Shown in pieces: positions 1-8,654 of a DNA stretch of 64,000 bases. The notes under the pieces are model-generated. The model worked only from the letters and a program-made list of their open reading frames with translations, searched no databases and was not told the origin of the DNA. The stretch's first letter is position 1; every line of letters begins with the position of its first letter. The position numbers and the translations under genes were made by a program. The DNA lies in NCBI GenBank assembly GCA_021775095.1, contig JAJFII010000055.1, positions 62,001 to 126,000 of the forward strand, in the 5' to 3' direction. This DNA comes from Rhodospirillales bacterium (GTDB lineage Bacteria; Pseudomonadota; Alphaproteobacteria; Rhodospirillales; Casp-alpha2).

Positions 1-37
1 GGATATTTCTGAGCGATAACAGCGGTTTGGTTTCCAC
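1..37 (-). CDS. Start of a probable ABC transporter ATP-binding protein (partial)
   Basis: Only the first 12 codons lie in the window. A GTG at 37 opens a minus-strand frame reading METKPLLSLRNI up to the window edge, with a GGGGA-type ribosome binding site about 5-10 bases upstream. The pattern pLLsLrnI is how many ABC ATPases begin. The gene follows guaD by about 57 bp on the same strand, so a purine or nucleoside uptake system at the end of the operon is plausible. This is inference from a very short piece of protein; any other protein starting this way would fit. Confidence 0.35.
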   Translation of the reverse strand, partial: METKPLLSLRNI

Positions 38-94
38 GACTTCCCCTTTTTTACGTGCCCCAATCAAGGCGTTTCCCAAATTATTTCACACGAA

Positions 95-580
95 CTAATA
101 GGCGATTTTGTCTTCTTTTTCCTGCCATTCATCGAAGGCGATGGCCGCAACGTCATCCGGCAAATGGACCATCTCCAATGTCCGGTCCTTAATGTCCTTG
201 GCAATTTCACCATACAAAAACTCATCATCAAACCCAATCCGTGCCGCATCGTAGCGGGAGTTTGCATAATAAATCCGATCGAGCCGGGCCCAATAGATCG
301 AAGCCAGACACATGGGACAGGGCTCACAGCTGGTATAAATCACCGCGCCATCCAATTTGAAGGTATCGAGGTGTTTGCAGGCCTCGCGGATCGCGACCAC
401 CTCTGCGTGGGCCGTCGGGTCGTTTTCGGTGGTTACTTTGTTGAACCCAACACCAATGACTACACCGTTTTTAACAATGACCGCACCGAAGGGCCCGCCC
501 AATCCGGCATGCATTTTTTCCCGCGAAATTCGCGACGCTTCTGCCATATGTTTGGCGTGATTATCTTTATTTTCACACAT
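95..580 (-). CDS. guaD: Guanine deaminase (nucleoside/tRNA deaminase family)
   Basis: This 161-aa protein belongs to the cytidine/deoxycytidylate deaminase fold. The HAE motif (His58, Glu60) and the PCPMC motif (Cys88, Cys91) supply the zinc ligands and catalytic acid. The length and the EPCPMCLASIYWA region match the small guanine deaminases of the Bacillus GuaD type rather than amidohydrolase-type guanine deaminases. It would convert guanine to xanthine in the cytoplasm, feeding the xanthine dehydrogenase encoded directly upstream. Its ATG shares one base with the stop codon of xdhC (TAATG), so translation is probably coupled. A tRNA adenosine deaminase (TadA) is the main alternative; the purine operon argues against it. 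Confidence 0.85.
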   Translation of the reverse strand: MCENKDNHAKHMAEASRISREKMHAGLGGPFGAVIVKNGVVIGVGFNKVTTENDPTAHAEVVAIREACKHLDTFKLDGAVIYTSCEPCPMCLASIYWARLDRIYYANSRYDAARIGFDDEFLYGEIAKDIKDRTLEMVHLPDDVAAIAFDEWQEKEDKIAY

Positions 581-1605
581 TATACGTTCTCGTTCTTTTT
601 TAAGATTTCGGTTGAAGAGGGTTTTTCCAGCCGCATCATGAGTTCATTTAAACTGGCCAGGGCAATCATCCCGGGTTCTTTGCCGGCGATACCACCGGCG
701 CCGATGGGACTGACCAGACGGGTAATTTCCTGCGCCGTCAAACCATCGTCCAGTTCGAACCGTCGCCGGAACCGCGCCCCCTTGGACTTGGAGCCAATAA
801 GTCCGACATACCTTAACTGCTGATTTTTCAACAAGCTCAGGCACAGGCGATAATCAAGCGCATGGGAATAGGTCATAACCAGAACCGCATCGGTTGACGG
901 CGCGAGGCTGGCAGCATGGGCCAGGGGATATTCCATAAAGACCGTCTCAACATTGGCTACCCGGGGTACCCTATCCAGTTCGGATTGCCGATCATCGACA
1001 ATTGTCAGCCGGATCGGTAATTGCGCGGCGATGCCGGCGAAGGCGCGGGCCACGTGGCCACTGCCATATATGACGACCGACGGACGCTGATCTTTTAGGG
1101 CCTGAATGTGAACACCGTCGGCTTCATTGAGATTATCGGGTAAACGGCCACCATGAACCTGTGGCTGTTGGTCCGGCTTGTTCCAGGCAACAACCACAAA
1201 TCCCGCTGTACGATTCCCGATACAGACCTCGGCCTGCTGCAGCCAGCTGAGCGAATGCGGGTCGACGGGCTCGAACACCACTTCCATGCCGCCGCCGCAG
1301 CATTGGCCCATATCGGGACCCAGCAAAAATTTTTCGTAAACCCGTTGCCAGGGACGGCGTCCGGCCAGCATATCGCGCGCCGCTGCCTCGACCACCCTCT
1401 CGACCTCGCCGCCACCCAGGGTTCCGGCAGAGCGGTCTGGGCGAATCAACATCCAGCACCCCTTGTCGCGCGGCGTTGATCCATAATTTCGGACGACAAA
1501 GACCAGCACCCCCTTGGCCTGGGACACCGCCACGTGGTGAGCCTGACTGACCCAGTCTAGGGGCCCTAAGGAGTGGCTAGGAACGGTTGGGAACGGATCG
1601 GCCAT
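580..1605 (-). CDS. xdhC: Xanthine dehydrogenase accessory protein XdhC
   Basis: This 341-aa protein has an N-terminal XdhC/CoxI domain (about residues 20-90, with the GCWMLIRPD and GTLGGGEVE segments) and a C-terminal Rossmann-like XdhC_C domain (about 175-310, with YGSGHVARAF and LIGSKSKGARF). Family members bind the molybdenum cofactor, sulfurate it together with a desulfurase, and insert it into XdhB. The ATG overlaps the stop of xdhB by four bases (ATGA), typical of tightly coupled operon genes. XdhC is cytoplasmic and is not part of the mature enzyme. Confidence 0.92.
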   Translation of the reverse strand: MADPFPTVPSHSLGPLDWVSQAHHVAVSQAKGVLVFVVRNYGSTPRDKGCWMLIRPDRSAGTLGGGEVERVVEAAARDMLAGRRPWQRVYEKFLLGPDMGQCCGGGMEVVFEPVDPHSLSWLQQAEVCIGNRTAGFVVVAWNKPDQQPQVHGGRLPDNLNEADGVHIQALKDQRPSVVIYGSGHVARAFAGIAAQLPIRLTIVDDRQSELDRVPRVANVETVFMEYPLAHAASLAPSTDAVLVMTYSHALDYRLCLSLLKNQQLRYVGLIGSKSKGARFRRRFELDDGLTAQEITRLVSPIGAGGIAGKEPGMIALASLNELMMRLEKPSSTEILKKNENV

Positions 1606-3932
1606 CAGCCACCAGCTTTCAGTTTGGCCGCTGCCATCAAAATGCGTTCCGGCGTCGCCGGGGCGTCCAGTTCGGGAACGGAGCGATAACCATCAAGGCT
1701 GGAAAGGGCATCTGAGATGGCATGAAAGACCGACATGGCAAGCATCAGCGGTGGTTCACCGACCGCTTTCGAGCGATGGATGGTGGCTTCGACATTGCGC
1801 CCCTTCTCCCACAGCTTTACCGCCATTCGATCCGGTCGATCACCAAAGGTGGGAATTTTGTAGGTCGAGGGCGCATGGGTTCGCAACTGACCCTTGTCGT
1901 CCCACCACAACTCCTCGGTGGTCAACCAGCCCATTCCCTGAATGAACCCGCCTTCGATCTGGCCGATATCGATTGCCGGATTCAGAGACTGGCCAACGTC
2001 GTGTAGGATATCGACCGCGAGCACCCGGTTTTCGCCGGTCAAGGTATCGATCGCCACTTCCGATACGGCGGCACCGTAAGCAAAATAATAGAACGGGCGG
2101 CCCGATGCGGTTTCCCGGTCATAGTGAATTTTAGGCGTGCGATAAAAACCCGTCGCCGACAACTGCACCCGGTTCAGATAGGCCTGCCCCACCAGATCAT
2201 CAAAATCAACAACTTGATTTCCAATCCGCACCTGATTGGGAATGAATTCCACATCCGTTTCATCGACTTTATACTGATTGCAGGCAAAGGCGATCAGCCG
2301 GCGTTTAATGGTGCGCGCCGCAATCATCGCCGCCATGCCGTTCATGTCCGTACCCGACGATGCCGCCGTCGCCGACGTATTGGGCACTTTTCCCGTATTG
2401 GTGGCGGTAATCTTTATTCGGTCCACATCCGTTTGAAATTCTTCGGCAACAACCTGGGCGACCTTCAAGAACAGACCCTGGCCCATTTCCGTGCCGCCAT
2501 GGTTTAACAAAATCGAACCATCTTTATAGATATGGATCAGTGCACCGGCCTGATTAAGAAATGTCGTGGTGAAGGAAATGCCAAACTTAACCGGCGTTAA
2601 AGCCAGTCCGCGTTTTATGACCGGGCTGTCGGCATTAAACGCGGTTATCTCTTTGCGCCGCTGCCAATAGTCGGAAGAGGTTTCGATCTCGGCAATCATT
2701 TCAGGTAAGACAAAATCCTCGACCTGCATATGATAGGGCGTCTGGTTGCGACCCTGGTCGCCATAAAAATTAAGTTTACGAACCTCAAGCGGGTCTTTGC
2801 CGACGGCCCGGGCAACACTTTCGATCATCCGTTCGCCGATCATCATACCCTGTGGCCCGCCAAACCCACGAAAGGCGGTATTTGAGACCGTATCCGTGCG
2901 CATGCGTTTACACAAAATGCGCACCTGATCCAGGTAATAGGCATTATCCAGATGGAACATGGCGCGGTCACTAATGGCATCAGACAGATCTTTCGAATTG
3001 CCACAGCGCGTCGCCATTTCGATATCAGCAGCCGATATCCTGCCATCGTTGTCATATCCGACCCGCCAGGTACCGGCCAATTCGTGACGTTTACCGGTCA
3101 GGCTCATGTCGTCATCGCGGTCGAGCCGGCATTTGGCCGCCCGTCCGGTTTTAACGGCGACCAGCGCGGCCAGTGCCGCCCACTGCGCTGCCTGGCTTTC
3201 CTTGCCACCAAATGCCCCACCCATGCGACGCACTTCGACGGTGACGGCGTTGGCCGGTCGGTCGAGAACATGAGCGATGTTATGCTGCACTTCGGATGGG
3301 TGCTGGGTTGAGCAATGGATCAGCACGTCGCCATCTTCCAGGGGCACGGCCATGGAGGCCTGGCCTTCCAGATAAAAGTGATCCTGTCCGCCCATTTCCA
3401 TTTGGCCGCTCAGTTGATTGGCGGCCGCTTCGATCCCGGCCGCCGCATCGCCGCGCGCCATCACATGATCGGCGCTGATCAGATAATCCTTTGTCAGCGC
3501 CTGATCGATGGTCAGCACCGGTTCATCGGCGTCGCATTCGACAATACCCAAACGGGCAGCGGCCTTTGCCTGGGCAAAGGTTTCAGCGGCGACGGCAAAT
3601 ACCGGTTGACCAAAAAAATTAACCCGGTCCGCCACCAGCACCGGATCGTCGTGGGTATGGGTCGGGCTGACATCATTTAAACCGGGAATATCGTCGGCGG
3701 TCAGGACACAGATAACACCAGGTGACGCTTTAACTGCGACCAGGTCTATTCGGGTAATCTTACCCTGGGCGGCAGCCGCCGAGCCGACGGCAATGTGCAG
3801 AGTTCCCTGTGGCTCGGGAATGTCATCCACATAAACTGCCTGTCCGGTAACATGTTTAATGGCGCTGTCATGTTCCAGGGCCTGCGCCACACCACCGCGA
3901 ATTCGTTCTTTTTGCTGTGCGTTATCACCCAT
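1605..3932 (-). CDS. xdhB: Xanthine dehydrogenase, molybdopterin-binding subunit
   Basis: The 775-aa large subunit carries the molybdenum cofactor. Visible family motifs include GGAFGGKE in the first third, FRGFGGPQG near residue 352, GTEMGQGL near 480 and KAVGEPPL near 721; the Glu of the last is the expected catalytic base. The length fits the XdhB subunit of two-subunit bacterial enzymes. With XdhA it would oxidise hypoxanthine and xanthine to urate. It overlaps the end of xdhA by 8 bp and xdhC by 4 bp. No truncation or frameshift is seen. Confidence 0.95.
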   Translation of the reverse strand: MGDNAQQKERIRGGVAQALEHDSAIKHVTGQAVYVDDIPEPQGTLHIAVGSAAAAQGKITRIDLVAVKASPGVICVLTADDIPGLNDVSPTHTHDDPVLVADRVNFFGQPVFAVAAETFAQAKAAARLGIVECDADEPVLTIDQALTKDYLISADHVMARGDAAAGIEAAANQLSGQMEMGGQDHFYLEGQASMAVPLEDGDVLIHCSTQHPSEVQHNIAHVLDRPANAVTVEVRRMGGAFGGKESQAAQWAALAALVAVKTGRAAKCRLDRDDDMSLTGKRHELAGTWRVGYDNDGRISAADIEMATRCGNSKDLSDAISDRAMFHLDNAYYLDQVRILCKRMRTDTVSNTAFRGFGGPQGMMIGERMIESVARAVGKDPLEVRKLNFYGDQGRNQTPYHMQVEDFVLPEMIAEIETSSDYWQRRKEITAFNADSPVIKRGLALTPVKFGISFTTTFLNQAGALIHIYKDGSILLNHGGTEMGQGLFLKVAQVVAEEFQTDVDRIKITATNTGKVPNTSATAASSGTDMNGMAAMIAARTIKRRLIAFACNQYKVDETDVEFIPNQVRIGNQVVDFDDLVGQAYLNRVQLSATGFYRTPKIHYDRETASGRPFYYFAYGAAVSEVAIDTLTGENRVLAVDILHDVGQSLNPAIDIGQIEGGFIQGMGWLTTEELWWDDKGQLRTHAPSTYKIPTFGDRPDRMAVKLWEKGRNVEATIHRSKAVGEPPLMLAMSVFHAISDALSSLDGYRSVPELDAPATPERILMAAAKLKAGG

Positions 3933-5403
3933 GGGTCAATCCTCCCAACCAGCTGCGGTTTGCAAGCTCCAGGGGAACTTGTGGATTTTGTGTTTCCAGA
4001 TAAAACCGTTCCAGCAGATTACGTGCCACCAAGGTCCGATAAGCGGCACTGGCCCGCATATCGGTCATTGGATCAAAATCCTTATCGAGGGCATGCTTGG
4101 CCGCGTCGACGGTTTCCATATTCCATGGCTTGCCAATCAACCGTGTTTCGCACTCGCTCGCCCGCAGGGGCGTCCCGGCCATTCCGCCAAAGGCGATCCG
4201 CGCCGAAACCACCATACCGTCCTCGATTTTCAAATGAAACGCGCCGAGAACAGCGGTGATGTCCTGATCGAACCGTTTCGATATTTTGTAACAGCGTAAT
4301 GTGTCAACGGATCTGGGAACAAAAACCCGCTCAACGAACTCGCCCGGTTTTAGGTCCTGTTTGCCGTAGGCGATAAAAAACGATTCCAGGGGAATTTCCC
4401 GCACACCCTGCTCGCTCCGCAATTGCACGGACGCGCCCATGGCGATCAAGGCCGGCGGCATATCGCCAATAGGCGATCCATTGGCAATATTTCCACCAAC
4501 CGTGCCGCTATTGCGAACCTGGCGCGAACCGATACGGCGAACCAGTTCGCCAAGGCTTTGCGAGATCTCGGCCAGGGCTGCATGGGCCTCCGAATAGGTG
4601 ACGCCAGCGCCCAAATCCAGGTGGGTATCGGTCACTCGTATGGATTTCAGATCTGCCACTTCGCCCAAGGATATAAGCGGATTTAAGGTTCGACCCAGTT
4701 TGGTTACCCACAATCCAACGTCCGTCGCCCCGGCGACCAGGGTCGCGTCGGGATGGTCGGCCAGAACCCGGGCCAGTTGGTCCGAAGTTTTGGGTGCCAA
4801 ATAGGGTCCGTTCGTGGTTTCAATGGCCAGATAATTTTGTTCCTGTGACCAGGCCAGCAACTGCCCGCCCGCCGTCGCGATGCGCGCCGCCCAGGCGCTG
4901 CTGATATCTGTTGCGCAGGCTTTTTCTGCGGCGTCAATAATCGGCCCATACCCGGTACACCGACACAGGTTGCCGATCAGCGCATCGTCAAGCGATTGCC
5001 GGTCGACGGCGGATTTATTCAAATGCAGGGTCAACAGGGAATTAATAATTCCCGGCGTACAGTACCCACATTGCGAACCGTGCAGGTCGACCATCGCCTG
5101 TTGCACCGGGTGCAGGGTGTCATCGGCGACGGATTCCACGGTCAGAATGTGTTTTCCGTCCATCGCCGGCAAAAACAGGATGCAGGCGTTGACGGCACGG
5201 TAACAAACCTCGCCGTCGATAACCTCACCAACGACAACGGTGCAGGCTCCACAATCGCCTTCGGCGCAGCCCTCTTTTGTGCCCTTCAGGCGGGCCTGGT
5301 CGCGCAAATATTGCAAAAGTGTTTGATTGCTGTCGTTAACGTCGAGTTCTACAGGCGACCAGCCCAACAGGAAACGAACAGTTGATCGGCTTTCAATAGT
5401 CAT
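3925..5403 (-). CDS. xdhA: Xanthine dehydrogenase small subunit (2Fe-2S and FAD)
   Basis: This 492-aa subunit has an N-terminal plant-type ferredoxin domain with Cys46, Cys51, Cys54 and Cys74, then the second 2Fe-2S domain with Cys112/Cys115 and Cys147/Cys149 (QCGYCTPG and LCRCTGYGPI). A linker leads to the FAD-binding domain (LVAGATDVG, then GTVGGNIANGSPIGD) and a CO-dehydrogenase flavoprotein C-terminal domain. Electrons from the molybdenum site of XdhB pass through both clusters to FAD and on to NAD. The ATG at 5403 has a GGAGGG ribosome binding site. It starts 26 bp after uraH. Confidence 0.95.
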   Translation of the reverse strand: MTIESRSTVRFLLGWSPVELDVNDSNQTLLQYLRDQARLKGTKEGCAEGDCGACTVVVGEVIDGEVCYRAVNACILFLPAMDGKHILTVESVADDTLHPVQQAMVDLHGSQCGYCTPGIINSLLTLHLNKSAVDRQSLDDALIGNLCRCTGYGPIIDAAEKACATDISSAWAARIATAGGQLLAWSQEQNYLAIETTNGPYLAPKTSDQLARVLADHPDATLVAGATDVGLWVTKLGRTLNPLISLGEVADLKSIRVTDTHLDLGAGVTYSEAHAALAEISQSLGELVRRIGSRQVRNSGTVGGNIANGSPIGDMPPALIAMGASVQLRSEQGVREIPLESFFIAYGKQDLKPGEFVERVFVPRSVDTLRCYKISKRFDQDITAVLGAFHLKIEDGMVVSARIAFGGMAGTPLRASECETRLIGKPWNMETVDAAKHALDKDFDPMTDMRASAAYRTLVARNLLERFYLETQNPQVPLELANRSWLGGLTHG

Positions 5404-5429
5404 GGGAATCGATCCCTCCGTCTCGGTTG

Positions 5430-5786
5430 TCAGCTGCCACGGTAGGTGGAATAGCTGTAAGGGGAAACCAGCAATGGCACATGGTAGTTTTGGTCCACAT
5501 CAAAAATCGAAAACCGCAGGGGAATTTCATCCAGAAAAGGCGGATCAGAGAGTTTGGTCCCCAGTCCCCGGAAATAATCAGCGACCTGAAAAACCAGCTC
5601 GTAGGTTCCGACTTTAACTGCCGCCCCTTCAAGCAAGGGTGCGTCCGTGCGCCCATCCCCATTGGTAAAACCGCTGCCAATTGTGACCCGTTCGGAACCC
5701 TCGATCCTGTTGAGAACCCAGGTAACGCCCTTGGCAGGACCACCGGCACTCGTATCTAAGACATGTGTACTTAATCGACCCAACAC
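5430..5786 (-). CDS. uraH: 5-hydroxyisourate hydrolase (transthyretin-like)
   Basis: This 118-aa protein has the two signatures of the HIU hydrolase family: LSTHVLDT at the N-terminus (His8) and the terminal YRGS tetrapeptide, with a second catalytic His near residue 102 (NYHVPLL). It hydrolyses 5-hydroxyisourate to OHCU. The start is a GTG, supported by an AGGGAGA ribosome binding site 7-8 bases upstream. It is the promoter-proximal gene of the minus-strand purine operon. No signal peptide is seen, so it is expected in the cytoplasm. Confidence 0.93.
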   Translation of the reverse strand: MLGRLSTHVLDTSAGGPAKGVTWVLNRIEGSERVTIGSGFTNGDGRTDAPLLEGAAVKVGTYELVFQVADYFRGLGTKLSDPPFLDEIPLRFSIFDVDQNYHVPLLVSPYSYSTYRGS

Positions 5787-6006
5787 CTTAATCTCCCTGA
5801 TTTCATGAAGCTGTCGTCTATTATTTTGGGGTGTTCACCCAGACGTTTCAACTGTCCCTATTGTCGTGAATCCAAATCGTTTTGTGGAGCCGTATTCGAA
5901 AGAGAATACTTTCAAAAAATAATTGATAATAAATCGGTATTCAAACCATCTACTGGGGTAATATATTGATAACCTGATGATCATAGTGACACGGAAGATG
6001 ATAACC
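5787..6006. promoter_or_regulatory. Divergent promoter region of the purine genes, with GTATTC half-sites
   Basis: This 220-bp gap separates the uraH-xdh-guaD operon from puuE-uraD and must hold both promoters. A perfect inverted repeat, GTATTC then six bases then GAATAC, lies at 5892-5909. A third GTATTC lies at 5937-5942. Half-site spacing and position suit an operator shared by both directions, but no regulator gene for it is in the window. The surrounding sequence is AT-rich. The promoter boxes are not clear enough to place. Confidence 0.45.
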
Positions 6007-6924
6007 ATGGCAGAAAATAACGATTATCCACGTGATTTAATTGGTTACGGTGCCAAACCGCCCAAGGCCAATTGGCCCGATGGCGCGAAAATTGCCGTGC
6101 AATTTGTCATCAATTATGAAGAGGGCGGGGAAAATTGCATTTTGCACGGCGACGTGGCATCGGAAGCGTTCCTGTCAGAAATCGTTGGTGCCAATGCCTG
6201 GGTTGGCGAACGCCATCCGAGTATGGAATCGATCTATGAATATGGCAGCCGTGTTGGCATCTGGCGGTTATTAAAACTGTTTGAGAAAAAACAAATTCCG
6301 CTCACCCTTTTTGCCGTGGCCATGGCCCTGGAACGCAATCCGGCGGTCGCCGACGCGGTCATGAAAGCCGGCCACGAAATATGCAGCCACGGCCACCGGT
6401 GGATCGATTACCGCGATGTTGCCGAAGACGTCGAACGCCAGCATATGGAACAGGCCATCGACATCATCAAACGGTTGACCGGCGAACGGCCACTGGGCTG
6501 GTATACCGGGCGGACCAGCACCAATACCCGGCGTCTGGTCGCCGAGGAAGGTGGTTTTGTCTATGACGCCGACGACTACAACGACGACCTGCCATTCTGG
6601 ACAACCGCCGCCGATAAACCGCATTTGGTGGTACCCTATACGCTCGATGCCAACGACATGCGATTTGGCACACCGCAGGGGTTTAACTCTGGTGAACAGT
6701 TCTACACCTATCTCAAAGATTCCTTTGATACCCTGTATGAAGAGGGCGCAGAGACGCCGCGCATGATGTCGATTGGGTTGCATTGCCGGTTGGTTGGCCG
6801 TCCGGGCCGGATCCGGGCCCTCGAGCGGTTTATGGACCACGCCCAGAAACATTCCGGCGTCTGGTTCTGCCGGCGCATCGATATCGCCAATCACTGGCGC
6901 ACCCACCATCCGTTCAGCCGTTGA
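6007..6924 (+). CDS. puuE: Allantoinase PuuE (polysaccharide deacetylase fold)
   Basis: This protein of about 305 aa has the NodB-type deacetylase fold of metal-independent allantoinases. It shows the N-terminal segment DYPRDLIGYG, the family block NYEEGGEN near residue 30, EICSHGHRW near 130 and the C-terminal LHCRLVGRPGR. It opens the hydantoin ring of allantoin to give allantoate. A longer frame begins at 5977, but GGAAG at 5993-5997 sits 9 bases before the ATG at 6007 and the family starts there. uraD follows after 10 bp. It is expected in the cytoplasm. Confidence 0.92.
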   Translation: MAENNDYPRDLIGYGAKPPKANWPDGAKIAVQFVINYEEGGENCILHGDVASEAFLSEIVGANAWVGERHPSMESIYEYGSRVGIWRLLKLFEKKQIPLTLFAVAMALERNPAVADAVMKAGHEICSHGHRWIDYRDVAEDVERQHMEQAIDIIKRLTGERPLGWYTGRTSTNTRRLVAEEGGFVYDADDYNDDLPFWTTAADKPHLVVPYTLDANDMRFGTPQGFNSGEQFYTYLKDSFDTLYEEGAETPRMMSIGLHCRLVGRPGRIRALERFMDHAQKHSGVWFCRRIDIANHWRTHHPFSR

Positions 6925-6934
6925 GGGGATACCG

Positions 6935-7450
6935 ATGACCGCCTTTAAATCCTTGCTACCGACGGAACTGGACCGGGCCGCCTTTGTCCAACACTTTGGC
7001 GGCGTCTATGAACATTGCCCGTGGATCGCCGAGCAGGTCTGGGACAGTGGTCTGGATGCCGGCCACAATTCACTTGAAGGACTGCAAACCGCCCTGCGGG
7101 CATTTGTTGAGAACGCCGGGTATGAACCCCAACTGGCCCTGCTGCGGGCCCACCCTGATCTTGCGGGAACGTTAGCGGTGAGTGGCAATCTGACCGAAGA
7201 ATCGACCAATGAACAGGCCAGCGCCGGATTAAACGCCTGTACGCAGGAGGAATTCGAGACCTTCCAAAATCTCAATGCCGCCTATCGGGAAAAATTTGGG
7301 TTTCCCTATATCCTCGCCGTTAAGGGCCGAAAAAGGGCCGAGATCCTGGAAAATTTCAAAAGCCGGGTTGCCTTCGATCCGTTCGACGAATTTACCGAAG
7401 CCCTTTCACAGGTCCATCAGATCGCTTTTTTGAGATTAAGTGAGCTTTAG
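6935..7450 (+). CDS. uraD: OHCU decarboxylase
   Basis: This 171-aa protein matches 2-oxo-4-hydroxy-4-carboxy-5-ureidoimidazoline decarboxylase. It has the helical domain with the catalytic LLRAHPDLAG motif and the C-terminal FGFPYILAVKGR segment. It converts OHCU to S-allantoin, the substrate of PuuE encoded just upstream. The open frame extends back to 6773 inside puuE, but GAGGGG at 6923-6928 and homology place the start at 6935. It forms a two-gene unit with puuE. Confidence 0.93.
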   Translation: MTAFKSLLPTELDRAAFVQHFGGVYEHCPWIAEQVWDSGLDAGHNSLEGLQTALRAFVENAGYEPQLALLRAHPDLAGTLAVSGNLTEESTNEQASAGLNACTQEEFETFQNLNAAYREKFGFPYILAVKGRKRAEILENFKSRVAFDPFDEFTEALSQVHQIAFLRLSEL

Positions 7451-7533
7451 GGCGAATATCGTCAACTAGCATTTGTCAGACCCCGGCAAACAGGGTTAAG
7501 CTCCGCCTGAATATTTTGACTTGGGGGAAGACC

Positions 7534-8286
7534 GTGACAACAAATCGATTTGAAAATCAGAATGCCGTTATTACCGGTGGGGCCAGTGGAATTGGTTTGG
7601 CCATTGCCCAGCGTCTGGCGTCCGAAGGGGCCCGCGTATCGCTTTGGGACTTTAATTCGGCCGCCGTTGATGCGGCCCGCCCGACCTTCCAAAAACCCGA
7701 TCAGGTCCACAGCGCCATGGTTAATGTCGGTGCGTACCCATCGGTTGCCGCAGCCGCAGAAAAAACCATTTCCGATTTGGGTAAGGTCGACATATTGGTC
7801 AACAGCGCCGGCATTGCCGGGGCCAATGCCTTACTCAAGGATTACGACGTCGAAGAATGGCAAAAAGTCATCGATATTAACCTGAACGGAACCTTTTACT
7901 GCTGCCGGGCACTGGTTAATAACATGGTCGAAAACGGTTACGGGCGGATCGTAAATATCGCCTCGATTGCCGGCAAAGAAGGAAACCCGACGGCCAGTCC
8001 CTATAGTGCCTCGAAGGCCGGTGTTATTGGCCTGACAAAATCACTGGGCAAGGAAACGGCGCTCAACGGTGTGACCGTCAACTGCATTACCCCGGCTGCC
8101 GTCAAAACCGCGATCTTCGACCAGATCAGCCAGCAACATATCGATTTTATGTTATCGAAAATTCCCATGAACCGGTTCGGTAAGGTTGAAGAAATAGCCA
8201 GTCTGGTTGCCTGGTTGGCATCGCAGGAATGCAGCTTCAGCACCGGCGCAGTGTTCGACATCTCCGGCGGCCGCGCAACCTACTAA
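7534..8286 (+). CDS. Short-chain dehydrogenase/reductase (FabG-like)
   Basis: This 250-aa classical SDR has TGGASGIG for NAD(P) binding near residue 15, NSAGIAG near 90, a catalytic Ser in NIASIAG and the YSASK catalytic pair near residue 155. It ends in a glycine-rich FDISGGRATY tail. GTG at 7534 is preferred over TTG at 7516 because of the GGGGGAAG ribosome binding site at 7523-7530. The substrate cannot be read from sequence. It lies 83 bp after uraD and is convergent with the sugar-acid operon, so it may belong to either pathway or to neither. Confidence 0.85.
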   Translation: MTTNRFENQNAVITGGASGIGLAIAQRLASEGARVSLWDFNSAAVDAARPTFQKPDQVHSAMVNVGAYPSVAAAAEKTISDLGKVDILVNSAGIAGANALLKDYDVEEWQKVIDINLNGTFYCCRALVNNMVENGYGRIVNIASIAGKEGNPTASPYSASKAGVIGLTKSLGKETALNGVTVNCITPAAVKTAIFDQISQQHIDFMLSKIPMNRFGKVEEIASLVAWLASQECSFSTGAVFDISGGRATY

Positions 8287-8311
8287 AGACAGCAATTCAG
8301 ACTGCCCGTTT

Positions 8312-8346
8312 CACCCCCATCCTAACCTTCCCCCATGTGGGGAAGG
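8312..8346 (+). repeat. C-rich hairpin repeat, copy 1
   Basis: This 35-bp unit starts CACCCCCATCCTAACC and ends with a short hairpin, TTCCCC-CATGT-GGGGAA. The same 35 bp recur at 8550-8584. It lies just after the SDR stop codon. The hairpin could stop or stabilise transcripts from the convergent genes. Confidence 0.7.
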
Positions 8347-8379
8347 AACTTGGTAGGCGGTGACTACGGCATTCGAATT

Positions 8380-8470
8380 CCCTTTTCCCTTTTCCCTTTT
8401 CCCTTTTCCCTTTTCCCATTTCCCTTTTCCCTTTTCCCTTTTCCCTTTTCCCTTTTCCCTTTTCCCTTTT
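8380..8470 (+). repeat. Tandem array of 13 CCCTTTT heptamers
   Basis: Thirteen contiguous 7-bp units occupy exactly 91 bp. Only the sixth unit differs (CCCATTT). Homopurine/homopyrimidine strand bias is complete. The array sits between a direct and an inverted copy of the C-rich hairpin repeat. It is intergenic, so copy-number change would not alter a protein. Confidence 0.9.
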
Positions 8471-8511
8471 CCCCTCCCCCCTTGTGGGGGAGGGCTGGGG
8501 TGGGGGGTGAG
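8471..8511 (-). repeat. C-rich hairpin repeat, inverted copy
   Basis: Read on the minus strand this begins CTCACCCCCCACCCCAGCC and ends in a hairpin of CTCCCCC with GGGGGAG. It resembles the direct copies at 8312 and 8550 in plan but has drifted. The first 15 bases on the plus strand recur at 8626-8640. Confidence 0.6.
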
Positions 8512-8549
8512 TTTTTGCAACCTCACGCGCCCAGATTATCCGTCCGTGT

Positions 8550-8584
8550 CACCCCCATCCTAACCTTCCCCCATGTGGGGAAGG
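8550..8584 (+). repeat. C-rich hairpin repeat, copy 2
   Basis: Identical to the 35-bp copy at 8312-8346, including the TTCCCC/GGGGAA hairpin. The few bases before it are also alike (CCGTGT against CCGTTT). Confidence 0.7.
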
Positions 8585-8625
8585 GACTAAGTAAGTGTCG
8601 CGTTTTTAATTGAGTTCCTTCTTTC

Positions 8626-8640
8626 CCCCTCCCCCCTTGT
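8626..8640 (-). repeat. C-rich hairpin repeat, truncated inverted copy
   Basis: The 15 bases CCCCTCCCCCCTTGT match 8471-8485 exactly and then diverge. This makes four related units in alternating orientation across the convergent gap 8287-8654. I see no coding sequence in that gap. Confidence 0.5.
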
Positions 8641-8654
8641 TGGCAAGCCACAGG

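Noticed and set aside
164..823. 219-codon plus-strand frame over guaD and xdhC
   Set aside because: Antisense shadow of two well-recognised genes; no family motifs.
8335..8613. Open frames over the CCCTTTT array (Phe/Pro/Ser-rich and Lys/Gly-rich)
   Set aside because: Low-complexity translation of a simple repeat; no start context and no homology pattern.
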